A DNA stretch of 64,000 nt from Chloroflexota bacterium. Lineage in GTDB: Bacteria > Chloroflexota > Anaerolineae > SpSt-313. Location of the stretch: contig JAKPJZ010000161.1 in assembly GCA_029553955.1 (NCBI GenBank), forward strand, positions 62,001-126,000. Direction: 5' to 3'. Under the pieces are notes generated by a model. The model worked only from the letters and a program-made list of their open reading frames with translations, ran no database searches and was not told the DNA's origin. Below, in pieces: positions 1 through 8,165 of the stretch. Numbering within the stretch: the stretch's first letter is position 1; every line of letters starts with the position of its first letter. A program made the translations under genes and the position numbers.

Positions 1-81
1 AGCCTGCCCAGTCAGAGAACCCAAGGCTCAGGGAACCTTGCTTCCCTGGGCGCGGGGGACCACAGTGATGAGGAGGAAGGT

Positions 82-1446
82 ATGTGGACCGACACGTTGA
101 TCATCGGCGCGGGTCCGACGGGGCTGAGCGCCGCGTACCACTACCGGGGCGACTATGTGGTCGTGGAGCGAGAGAGCCGCGCCGGTGGGCTGTGCCGGTC
201 GATCTACGATCGGGGCTTTGTTTTCGACCATGCCGGCCACATCTTTTTCACCAGTGACCCCTACATCAACGATGTGCTCACCCCGATGCTGCTGGGCGAG
301 AACATCCACTGGCAGTACCGCGAGGCCTGGGTCTACTCGAAGGAAGCCTACACCCGCTACCCCTTCCAGGCCGGCACCTACGGCCTGCCGCCCGGCGTGG
401 TCAAGGAGTGCATCCTCGGCGCCATGGAGGCACAGCGCAGCTATCGCGCCGACCGGCGGCCCCAGAACTTTGCCGAGTTCATGGAGGCGCAGTGGGGCGC
501 GGGCATCTGCAAACACTTTATGGCCCCCTACAACCGCAAGATCTGGACCGTGCCGCTGCAAGAGATGAGCTGGGAGTGGCTCAGCGGGCGCGTGCCCCAG
601 CCCAACCTCGAAGAGATCATCGATGGCGCCCTGCAGCCCCAGCCCAAGCCCATGGGCCCCAACGCGCGCTTTGCCTACCCGCTGCGCGGCGGGTTTGAGG
701 CGCTGATGCGTGGCTGGCTGCGCTTTGTCGACAGCGGCCGCGTCTGGCTGAATACCCGCGTCACTGCTGTGGACCCCGCGGCGCACCTTGCCGTCCTCAG
801 CGACGGGCGCACGGTACACTACGAACGCCTGATCAGCACCGCGCCGCTGCCCGAGTTCCTCCAGCTGATCGCCAAGGTGCCGGCTGAGGTCCAGGAGGCC
901 GGGCGGCAGTTGCGCACCGTCTCGGTGCGTTGTGTGAACCTGGGGCTGGCGCGGGCCGATGTGAGCGAGCGCCACTGGATCTATTACCCCGAGGAGCGGC
1001 CGCTCTTCCACCGCGTATTTGTCCAGTCGAACGCATCGCCGCACGTGGCGCCGGCCGGCTGCAGCTCGCTGACGGCCGAGATCAGCTACTCGCCCACCAA
1101 GCCTCTGCCATTCGAGGGCGAGGCGCTGATCGAGCGCGCCATCGATGATGCCCGGGCGGTGGGCCTGCTGCGTGCGTCGGACTCGGTGCTGGTGGCCAAC
1201 GAGGCCGATATCCCCTACGGCTATGTGCTGCCCGACCTGCGCAAAGACGCTGCCGTGGCCCGCATCCAAGAGTGGCTGCGGCCGTGGGGCATCATCTCGG
1301 CCGGCCGCTTTGGCGAGTGGAAGTACCTCAACACCGACCAGTGCTTCCTGGCCGGCCGCAAGGCGGCCGAGCAGACCCCCGCGCCTGTCACGGCACGCAC
1401 CTTTGTGCCGCCGCGGCCTGCCATCCGCCTGGGCATGGGGAGCTGA
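82..1446 (+). CDS. FAD/NAD(P)-binding amine oxidase-like protein (protoporphyrinogen oxidase / UDP-galactopyranose mutase-like)
   Basis: 454 aa ORF; N-terminal dinucleotide-binding motif LIIGAGPTGLSAAYHY and acidic VVVERESRAGG; preceded by GAGGAGGAAGG RBS. Confidence 0.75.
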   Translation: MWTDTLIIGAGPTGLSAAYHYRGDYVVVERESRAGGLCRSIYDRGFVFDHAGHIFFTSDPYINDVLTPMLLGENIHWQYREAWVYSKEAYTRYPFQAGTYGLPPGVVKECILGAMEAQRSYRADRRPQNFAEFMEAQWGAGICKHFMAPYNRKIWTVPLQEMSWEWLSGRVPQPNLEEIIDGALQPQPKPMGPNARFAYPLRGGFEALMRGWLRFVDSGRVWLNTRVTAVDPAAHLAVLSDGRTVHYERLISTAPLPEFLQLIAKVPAEVQEAGRQLRTVSVRCVNLGLARADVSERHWIYYPEERPLFHRVFVQSNASPHVAPAGCSSLTAEISYSPTKPLPFEGEALIERAIDDARAVGLLRASDSVLVANEADIPYGYVLPDLRKDAAVARIQEWLRPWGIISAGRFGEWKYLNTDQCFLAGRKAAEQTPAPVTARTFVPPRPAIRLGMGS

Positions 1447-1449
1447 TCG

Positions 1450-2262
1450 GTGGATGTTGTCGACATGCACCTGCATGCGACGGGCCGCGAGACGGCGGGT
1501 GAGGTCCTGAGCGCCATGGACGAGGCTGGGGTCAGCCTGGCGTGCATCCTGGCACCCTTCCTGACCCCGCCGTACAGCCTGCAGGATGGCGCATCGTTGC
1601 AGGCGGCCAACGACTATGCGGCCGCCCTGGTGCACGGCGCCGAGGACCGCCTCGCCGGCTTTGCCGTGGTCAACCCGGCGTTGCCGGGCGCGGCCGCCGA
1701 GGTGGAGCGCTGCGTTGGCCTGGGCCTGCGCGGCCTCAAGCTCGTGCCGGCCGGGTGGTACCCCTACGATGATGCGCCGCGCGCTGTCTACGCGGCGGCC
1801 GAGGCCCATCGCCTGCCCGTGCTCTTTCACAGCGGCATCTTTATCGACGGCCGCTCGAGCCGCTACTGCCGGCCGGCCTACTATGAGGCTCTGCGCGACT
1901 CGCCCACATTGCGTGCCACCCTGGCCCACCTGGGCTGGCCGTGGTGCGATGAGGCCATCGCCGTGGCGCTGATCGACCGCATCCATGGCTTGCGGCCCAA
2001 CGACTGCCAGTTCCGGCTCGACATTTCTTTCGGCCCACCGCCGCCGTATCGCCAAGAGGTGATCGGGCGGGCCTGGCAGGTGCTGGGCGCCGAGCTCTTG
2101 CTCTACGGCAGCGATCGCTTCCTGCCCTGCACTGGGGCCGACTTGCGCCGTGCCCAAAGTGAGGCGGCCGCCGTGCTCGACCGCCTGGGCCTTTCAGACG
2201 CGGAGGCGCGGCGGGTGTTCTCTGAGAATGCTCGCGACTGGCTGCATGCCAGGCCAACCTGA
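1450..2262 (+). CDS. Amidohydrolase family (metal-dependent TIM-barrel hydrolase)
   Basis: N-terminal VDMHLHATG metal motif, PVLFHSGIF, TLAHLGWPW; start 4 nt after previous stop. Confidence 0.72.
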   Translation: MDVVDMHLHATGRETAGEVLSAMDEAGVSLACILAPFLTPPYSLQDGASLQAANDYAAALVHGAEDRLAGFAVVNPALPGAAAEVERCVGLGLRGLKLVPAGWYPYDDAPRAVYAAAEAHRLPVLFHSGIFIDGRSSRYCRPAYYEALRDSPTLRATLAHLGWPWCDEAIAVALIDRIHGLRPNDCQFRLDISFGPPPPYRQEVIGRAWQVLGAELLLYGSDRFLPCTGADLRRAQSEAAAVLDRLGLSDAEARRVFSENARDWLHARPT

Positions 2263-2268
2263 TCCGGA

Positions 2269-2375
2269 AACCTGACAGGTCTCCGCAGACCTGTCAGGGT
2301 TCCAGGTCTGCGCTGGTCCGGGGCACGGACCTTGCCGCTACAGACCTGACAGGTCTCCGAAGACCTGTCAGGTCT
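2269..2375. repeat. Two CCTGACAGGTCTCCGNAGACCTGTCAGG hairpins
   Basis: Inverted repeats immediately after the 2262 stop codon. Confidence 0.85.
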
Positions 2376-2396
2376 ACCGGTTCGCATGAGGACGGA

Positions 2397-3575
2397 ATGA
2401 GGATGGATCCCTTACAAACAGAACCTGCATCTCTCCAGGTCCTCGAGGTGGTGGGCAATGCCATCGTCGGGGGCGTGGAGCGGCACGTGCAGTTGCTCGT
2501 CGAGGGCTTGATGGCGAAGGGCTTTCGCGTCAGGGCGCTCTGCCCGTTTGAAGGCGGCTTTGCCGATGGCCTGCGCGCCCGCGGCTGCCCGGTGCAGATT
2601 GCCATGCTCGAACAGTCGCTCGAGTGGCGCTCGCTGCTGGCCGCTGCCGAGATCATCCGCCGCCAGCAGGTGGACCTGGTGCACAGCCACCTGTTCAACG
2701 CCACGCTGCTGGGCAGCGTGGCCGGTGCATTGGCGGGCGTGCCGGTGGTGGCCACGATCCACGGCAATACCATCAGTGCCGAAGAGGCCGCAGTGGCCCG
2801 CCTGACGGGCACACATCTGATCACCGTGTGCACGGCGGCCTACATGATGGGCCTGTCGCTGGGGCTGTCCGACGACCAGATCAGCCTGATCCCCAACGCG
2901 GTCAACACCCAGGACTATCGCCCCGAGATCGACGGCGCCGCCTTCCGTGAGCGGCTCGGCGTGCCCGAGGCGGCGCGACTGGTGGGCATGGTGGCCCGGC
3001 TTTCGCGCGAAAAAGGCCCCGACCTCTTTGTGCAGGCAGCGGCGGCTGTGGCCGCGGCTCGGCCCGACGTCCATTTCGCGCTCGTGGGCGAAGGCCCGAT
3101 GCGGGCCGAGCTCGAGCGCCAGATCGCGGGCCTGAACCTGGACGAGCGCTTCCACCTGGCCGGCCCCTTGGCCGACACCAGCGGCGTCTACCCGGCCCTC
3201 GACATCGTCTGCCTGCCCTCGCGCATGGAGGGCATCCCGCTGACGCTGCTCGAGGCCATGGCGAGTGCGCGCCCCGTCGTGGCGACCAGTGTCGGCGGCA
3301 TCGCCGAGCTCGTGCGCATGGGCGAGACCGGCTGGCTGGTGGCCCAAGGCGACATGCGCGCCATGAGCGAGCAGGTGCTGTGGCTGCTCGATAGGCCCAA
3401 GCAGGCGTGCGAGATGGGCCAGGCCGGGCGCCGGCGCGTGGAGGAGTCGTTCGACATCCGTGGCCAGACGACGGCCATCGCCGGCCTCTTCCAGCGCCTG
3501 GTCGAGAGTCGTCGTCCGCAGGCCCTCACCCCCCTGCGCCTGGGCCGGGTGTACGGGCACGCGCGGGTGTCATAG
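2397..3575 (+). CDS. Glycosyltransferase family 4
   Basis: GT-B fold motifs: GGVERHVQLL, VGMVARLSREKGPDLFVQAA, PSRMEGIPLTLLEAMASARPVVAT. Confidence 0.87.
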   Translation: MRMDPLQTEPASLQVLEVVGNAIVGGVERHVQLLVEGLMAKGFRVRALCPFEGGFADGLRARGCPVQIAMLEQSLEWRSLLAAAEIIRRQQVDLVHSHLFNATLLGSVAGALAGVPVVATIHGNTISAEEAAVARLTGTHLITVCTAAYMMGLSLGLSDDQISLIPNAVNTQDYRPEIDGAAFRERLGVPEAARLVGMVARLSREKGPDLFVQAAAAVAAARPDVHFALVGEGPMRAELERQIAGLNLDERFHLAGPLADTSGVYPALDIVCLPSRMEGIPLTLLEAMASARPVVATSVGGIAELVRMGETGWLVAQGDMRAMSEQVLWLLDRPKQACEMGQAGRRRVEESFDIRGQTTAIAGLFQRLVESRRPQALTPLRLGRVYGHARVS

Positions 3576-3617
3576 CCATCGCTGGACCTGCCCTGACGCC
3601 TGACAGGTCCACAAAGA

Positions 3618-3657
3618 CCCAAACCTGGCAGGTCTCCGCAGACCTGCCAGGTTTGGG
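3618..3657. terminator. Hairpin CCCAAACCTGGCAGGTCTCCGCAGACCTGCCAGGTTTGGG (terminator-like or repeat)
   Basis: 18-bp perfect arms, 4-nt loop. Confidence 0.5.
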
Positions 3658-3670
3658 CTCGCGAGGATGC

Positions 3671-4822
3671 ATGCGCCACGACAGCCTCTTCCCCAGCTTT
3701 TGGATGGCGGGCTTTGAGTGCTCGAGCCAGGTGCACTACCGCGGGCGTGGCCGGCTCGACTATACGGCGTTCCTCGACCACGACCGCCGCGCCGACGACG
3801 ACTATGCTCTGCTCGCCCAATTCGGCATGCGCACCGCGCGCGACGGCATCCGCTGGCACCTCATCGAGCGCCGGCCGGGCCATTTCGACTTTGCGACCGT
3901 CGAGCCCCTGCGCCTCGCCGCCGAACGCCACGGCGTGCAGGTCATCTGGGACGTCTGCCATTATGGCTGGCCCGAGGATGTCGACCCGCTGCGGCCCGAT
4001 TTTCCCGAGCGCTACGCCCGCTTCGCCCGCGCTTTTGCGCAGTACATCAAGGAGAGCTCGCCCGCCGTGCCCTACTATGCGCCGATCAACGAGATCTCTT
4101 TCCTCTCGTGGTGCACCGGCGAGGTGGCCATTTTTGCGCCCTTTGGCCGCGGCCAGGGCAACACCGCCAAGTTCAACTATGTCCGCGCCGCAGTGGCGGG
4201 CATCGAGGCCATCTGGGATGTGGACCCGCGCGCGCGCATCGTGCACACCGACCCCATCATCCGCGCCATCGCGCCGCCGCACCGCCCCGAGCTCTTGTGC
4301 GAGGCCAAAGACAAGTGCGAATCGCAGTTCCAGGCGTGGGACATGCTGGCCGGCCGCCTCGAGCCGCAGTTGGGCGGCCAGCCGCGCTACCTCGACATCC
4401 TCGGCCTCAACTTTTACCCGCACAACCAGTGGGAAGTCGAGGGCAGCACGCTCACCCGCTCGCACCCCTGCTGGCTCGACCTGCACGAGCTCCTCGCGCA
4501 GGTGCACGCGCGCTACGGCCGGCCCTTCTTCATCGCCGAGACCTGCGGCCGCGGCCCCACACGCGGCCCTTGGCTCGAATATATCACCGGGCAGGCCATA
4601 CTGGCCCGGCAGCGCGGCCTGCCGCTCGCCGGCATCTGCCTGTACCCCATCATCGACGCCCCCGACTGGAACACCGGCCTCTACCAGCACTGCGCCCTGT
4701 GGGATATCGTGCCTGCGCCCGGCGACCCGCTGGCCAGATCGCTCAACGAGCCCTATGCCGCCGCCCTGCGCGCCGCCCAGGCGCGGCTGGCCGCCCCCCC
4801 TTCGTCGTGGCGGCTTTGGTAG
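3671..4822 (+). CDS. Glycoside hydrolase-like TIM-barrel protein (GH1/GH5-like)
   Basis: Start MRHDSLFPSFWMAGFE chosen inside longer ORF; putative acid/base in YAPINEISF and nucleophile in PFFIAETCGRG. Confidence 0.62.
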   Translation: MRHDSLFPSFWMAGFECSSQVHYRGRGRLDYTAFLDHDRRADDDYALLAQFGMRTARDGIRWHLIERRPGHFDFATVEPLRLAAERHGVQVIWDVCHYGWPEDVDPLRPDFPERYARFARAFAQYIKESSPAVPYYAPINEISFLSWCTGEVAIFAPFGRGQGNTAKFNYVRAAVAGIEAIWDVDPRARIVHTDPIIRAIAPPHRPELLCEAKDKCESQFQAWDMLAGRLEPQLGGQPRYLDILGLNFYPHNQWEVEGSTLTRSHPCWLDLHELLAQVHARYGRPFFIAETCGRGPTRGPWLEYITGQAILARQRGLPLAGICLYPIIDAPDWNTGLYQHCALWDIVPAPGDPLARSLNEPYAAALRAAQARLAAPPSSWRLW

Positions 4823-4857
4823 TACTTTGTCACTATGCCGTACGAAGCGGCTGGCCA

Positions 4858-4962
4858 GGTTCGTAGTCGGCGCTTGAGCGCCTTGACCCTGCGGACTGGC
4901 GCGGCATCCGCACTTGGCGTCATGTTGGAGGGTCAAGGCGCTCAAGCGCCGACTACGAACCC
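4858..4962. repeat. GGTTCGTAG-family palindromic element
   Basis: GGTTCGTAGTCGGCGCTTGAGCGCCTTGACCC ... GGGTCAAGGCGCTCAAGCGCCGACTACGAACC. Confidence 0.9.
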
Positions 4963-5004
4963 ATTGCACATGGCGATTACTGACAGAGTACTACTAGTGA
5001 AGGT

Positions 5005-5090
5005 GGGGTTTGGGTGGGTTGGTTGGCCCTGCCGGCTGCCCCTGACGCGCCAAGGGCAGCCGGCAGGGCCAACCAACCCACCCAAACCCC
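5005..5090. repeat. 86-bp loop-free near-perfect palindrome (2 mismatched pairs)
   Basis: GGGGTTTGGGTGGGTTGGTTGGCCCTGCCGGCTGCCCC... mirrored. Confidence 0.95.
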
Positions 5091-5103
5091 TTAGAGGAAC
5101 GCC

Positions 5104-6258
5104 ATGAGTACAGACATGCGACCGGCGCCCAACGGCGCCCACATCTGCTTCTTTACCGACAGCCTCGAGCCCTCGGGCGTCGGCGTGCACCTGCTCAACC
5201 TCATGCGCTGGCTGCACCCGGAGCGTTACCAGGTATCGCTCGTCTGCCCCGGCACTGAGGGTGGCCTCCGGCTCATGGCCCGCGCTGCGCGGCTCGGCGC
5301 CGAGGTCCACCCCCTCACCGTGCGCAACCGGCGCGACCGGCGGAGCATCGACCGCCTGCGCGAGTTTCTGCAGCGCGAGGCCGTCACCATCTTTCACAGC
5401 CAGGTCGGCATCTCGTGGGAGGGGCTGCTCGGCCTGCGCATCGCCCACCAGGCCGGCGTGCCGGTGCGCATCGTCACCGAGCACCTGCCCTACCTGCTCA
5501 CGCACCGCGGCCAGGTGCGCGAGCACCGCGAGACCACGCGGCTGGCCGACCGCGTCATCACCGTCTCCGAAGCCAGCCGGCGCACCTTCCTCGCGCGCGG
5601 CTACCCCGAAGCGCAGTCCCTCTGCATTCACAACGGCATCGACCTGCCCACTGCCCGGCCTCTCGGCGAGGCGCGCTGCGTGCGCGAGGGCCTGGGGCTG
5701 CGGCCGGGCGCGCCGCTGCTGCTCACCGTCGCCCGCATGACGACACAGAAGGGGCACGACCTGCTCCTCGCTGCCGCGCCCGCCATCCTCGCGCGCCATC
5801 CGCAGGCCTGCTTCGCCTGGGTGGGCGACGGGCCCGAGCAGGCCAGGCTCAGGCGCCGCGCCGACGCGCTCGGGCTCGCCGGCCACGTGCGCTTCTTGGG
5901 CCGCCGCGACGACGTGCCTGCCCTCCTCGCCGCCGCCGACCTTTTCATCCTGCCCTCGCGGTTCGAGGGCCATCCCATCGCCGCCCTCGAAGCGCTCGCC
6001 GTTGGGCTGCCCGTTGTCGGCACGCGCGTCTGCGGCCTGAGCGAAGCCGTTGCCTCGGGAGAGTCGGGGCTGCTCGTCGAGCCGGGGCACCCCGCCGACC
6101 TTGCCGCCGCGGCCCTGGACTTGCTTGCGGATAGCGCCGCACGCCGCCGCATGGGCCAGGCCGGCCGCCGCTGCGTCGCCGAGCGCTTCACCGCCCAGGC
6201 CATGGCGCAGAGGACGATGGAGTTGTACGAAGAGCTGCTGAGAGAGAAGGGATACTGA
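5104..6258 (+). CDS. Glycosyltransferase family 4
   Basis: EPSGVGVHLLNLMRWL, LLTVARMTTQKGHDLLLAAA, PSRFEGHPIAALEALAVGLPVVGT. Confidence 0.88.
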   Translation: MSTDMRPAPNGAHICFFTDSLEPSGVGVHLLNLMRWLHPERYQVSLVCPGTEGGLRLMARAARLGAEVHPLTVRNRRDRRSIDRLREFLQREAVTIFHSQVGISWEGLLGLRIAHQAGVPVRIVTEHLPYLLTHRGQVREHRETTRLADRVITVSEASRRTFLARGYPEAQSLCIHNGIDLPTARPLGEARCVREGLGLRPGAPLLLTVARMTTQKGHDLLLAAAPAILARHPQACFAWVGDGPEQARLRRRADALGLAGHVRFLGRRDDVPALLAAADLFILPSRFEGHPIAALEALAVGLPVVGTRVCGLSEAVASGESGLLVEPGHPADLAAAALDLLADSAARRRMGQAGRRCVAERFTAQAMAQRTMELYEELLREKGY

Positions 6259-6383
6259 GTCTATCTCCCGACACCGGATCCTTGGTGTGAGTTCGTGTCA
6301 TTCGTGGCCAGCCTCGTTGGCCTGCGCCTCAGAGGAGAGGTACGGAGCCACGAATGACACGAATGGGCACGAAGGAGGGTGTT

Positions 6384-7328
6384 ATGCCGGCGCGCGTCGC
6401 GGTGCTGGGTGCCGGTTTCATCGGCGCCCGGCACCTGAAGAATCTGGCCACCATGCCCGATGTCGCCATCGCCGGCGTCGCCGACGTCGATGCGGCGCGC
6501 GCCCACGAGCAGGCTGCCCACTATGGCACCACCGGCTACGGCGACTGGCGGGTGCTCTTGGAGCGCGAGCGCCCCGATGCCGCCTACCTCTGCCTGCCGC
6601 CCTGCGCCCACGGTGAGCCCGAAGAGGCCCTCATCGCCGCCGGCATGCCCTTCTTCACGGAAAAGCCCCTGGGCACCACGCCCGACCTCCCGGAGCGCAT
6701 CGCCGCGCAGGTGCAGGCGCGCGGCCTGCTCACCTCCGCCGGCTACCACTGGCGCTACCTCGACACCGTCGACCGCGCCCGCGAGATCGTGCAGGCCACG
6801 CCGCCGCGGCTGGCCATGGGCTACTGGTTCGATTATGTGCCGCCGCCCGCCTGGTGGCTGCGCCGCGAGCGTTCCGGCGGCCAGGTCGTCGAGCAGACCA
6901 CCCACATCTTTGACCTGGTACGCCACCTGCTGGGCGAGCCGCAGCGCGTCTTTGCCGCCGCCTGCCCCGCCCGCCTGGCACAGCACCCCGAGGCCGACAT
7001 CGACGCCGCCGCCAGCGCCACGCTGCAATACCCCTCCGGCGCCATCGCCGTCATCAGCTCCACCTGCGTGGTGCACTATCCCTGCCGCATCGGCCTCTGG
7101 CTCTACGCCGAGGACCTCGTCGTCGAGTGCCGCGAGTTCTCGCTGCGCGTCGAGCGGCCACAGGGCACCGAGACCAGCGAGCCCACGGTCGATCCCTTCC
7201 TCGCCGAAGACCGCGCCTTCATCCACGCCCTGCGGACCGGCGACCGCAGCGCCATCCGCGTGCCCTACGCCGAAGCGCTGCGCACGCACCGCCTGGTGAT
7301 GCGCGTGGTCGAGGCGGCCCAGAGCTGA
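6384..7328 (+). CDS. Gfo/Idh/MocA family oxidoreductase
   Basis: MPARVAVLGAGFIGARHLKNL Rossmann motif, EKPLGTTP; start preceded by AAGGAGGG; the longer ORF-track start reads through a repeat. Confidence 0.88.
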   Translation: MPARVAVLGAGFIGARHLKNLATMPDVAIAGVADVDAARAHEQAAHYGTTGYGDWRVLLERERPDAAYLCLPPCAHGEPEEALIAAGMPFFTEKPLGTTPDLPERIAAQVQARGLLTSAGYHWRYLDTVDRAREIVQATPPRLAMGYWFDYVPPPAWWLRRERSGGQVVEQTTHIFDLVRHLLGEPQRVFAAACPARLAQHPEADIDAAASATLQYPSGAIAVISSTCVVHYPCRIGLWLYAEDLVVECREFSLRVERPQGTETSEPTVDPFLAEDRAFIHALRTGDRSAIRVPYAEALRTHRLVMRVVEAAQS

Positions 7329-7332
7329 CACA

Positions 7333-8028
7333 TTAGCCCGCCACCTGCTGTGCCTGCCGCAGGTCGCGCAGCACCTGCTCGTCGCTCAACTCGGGGAACT
7401 GGCGGTAGTAGCTGGCCACGGCAAAGGGCCCGCCCTCCTGCGCGATCAAGCAGAGCACGTCGTCGGCCTCCGCCGCCACCCGCTCCAACGACCGCCGCGG
7501 CGCCACCGGCACGGCCACAGCGAGGCGCTGCGGCTCGTGGGCGCGCACCGAGCGCAGCGCCGCGATCATGGTATAGCCCGAGGCCAATCCGTCGTCGACC
7601 AGCACCACCAGCCGGCCGGCCACCGGTGGCGGGCCGCGGCGCTCGCGGTACACCCGGCTGCGCCGCGCGATCTCTTGCTGCACCGCCTGCGCCGCCCGCG
7701 CGATCTCCTCGGGCTCGAGGCCCAGGAGCGGCAGCAGCTCCTCGTTCAGCACCGTCGTGCCGTCCTCGGTCACCGCGCCCAGGCCCGCCTCCGGCTCCCA
7801 GGGGATGGGGATCTTGCGCGGCACGATGACGTCGAGCGGCGCCCCCAGCGCCAGGGCGATCGGCAGGCCCACCGGCACCCCGCCCCGCGGCACCGCCAGC
7901 ACCAGCGCCTCCGCGCCCGCCGCACGCTGCAGCAGTTCATCGGCCAGCCGCCGCCCCGCCTCCTCGCGCGTCTGAAAGTACCACGAGGCGGGCATGGCCG
8001 GAATGGTTTGCAGCACCGTCAGGGCCAT
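7333..8028 (-). CDS. Phosphoribosyltransferase family protein
   Basis: VVLVDDGLASGYTMIAALRSVR PRPP-binding motif; LVLAVPRGGVPVG. Confidence 0.85.
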   Translation of the reverse strand: MALTVLQTIPAMPASWYFQTREEAGRRLADELLQRAAGAEALVLAVPRGGVPVGLPIALALGAPLDVIVPRKIPIPWEPEAGLGAVTEDGTTVLNEELLPLLGLEPEEIARAAQAVQQEIARRSRVYRERRGPPPVAGRLVVLVDDGLASGYTMIAALRSVRAHEPQRLAVAVPVAPRRSLERVAAEADDVLCLIAQEGGPFAVASYYRQFPELSDEQVLRDLRQAQQVAG

Positions 8029-8039
8029 CGGTCCTCCTT

Positions 8040-8160
8040 GCGCAACGCGTACTGCGTAATGCGTAAAACGTGTTGCGTGTTGCGTGTTGCGTGGTCTCCG
8101 TCGCGGTGGCAGGCACTGCAGGGAGCGACCTTACGCAGTACGTATTACGTATTACGCAGC
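8040..8160. repeat. TAATGCGTAA/GTGTTGCG composite palindromic repeat
   Basis: TGCGTAATGCGTAAAACGTGTTGCGTG ... ACGCAGTACGTATTACGTATTACGCA. Confidence 0.8.
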
Positions 8161-8165
8161 AGCGC

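Noticed and set aside
28-2157. 709-aa minus-strand ORF
   Set aside because: Antisense to the FAD oxidoreductase and amidohydrolase genes; no recognisable domain.
2321-2336. GGGCACGGACCTTGCC, sigma-54-like upstream of the 2397 glycosyltransferase
   Set aside because: First T of TGGCA and final T of TTGCT are missing, and it lies inside a repeat-rich gap.
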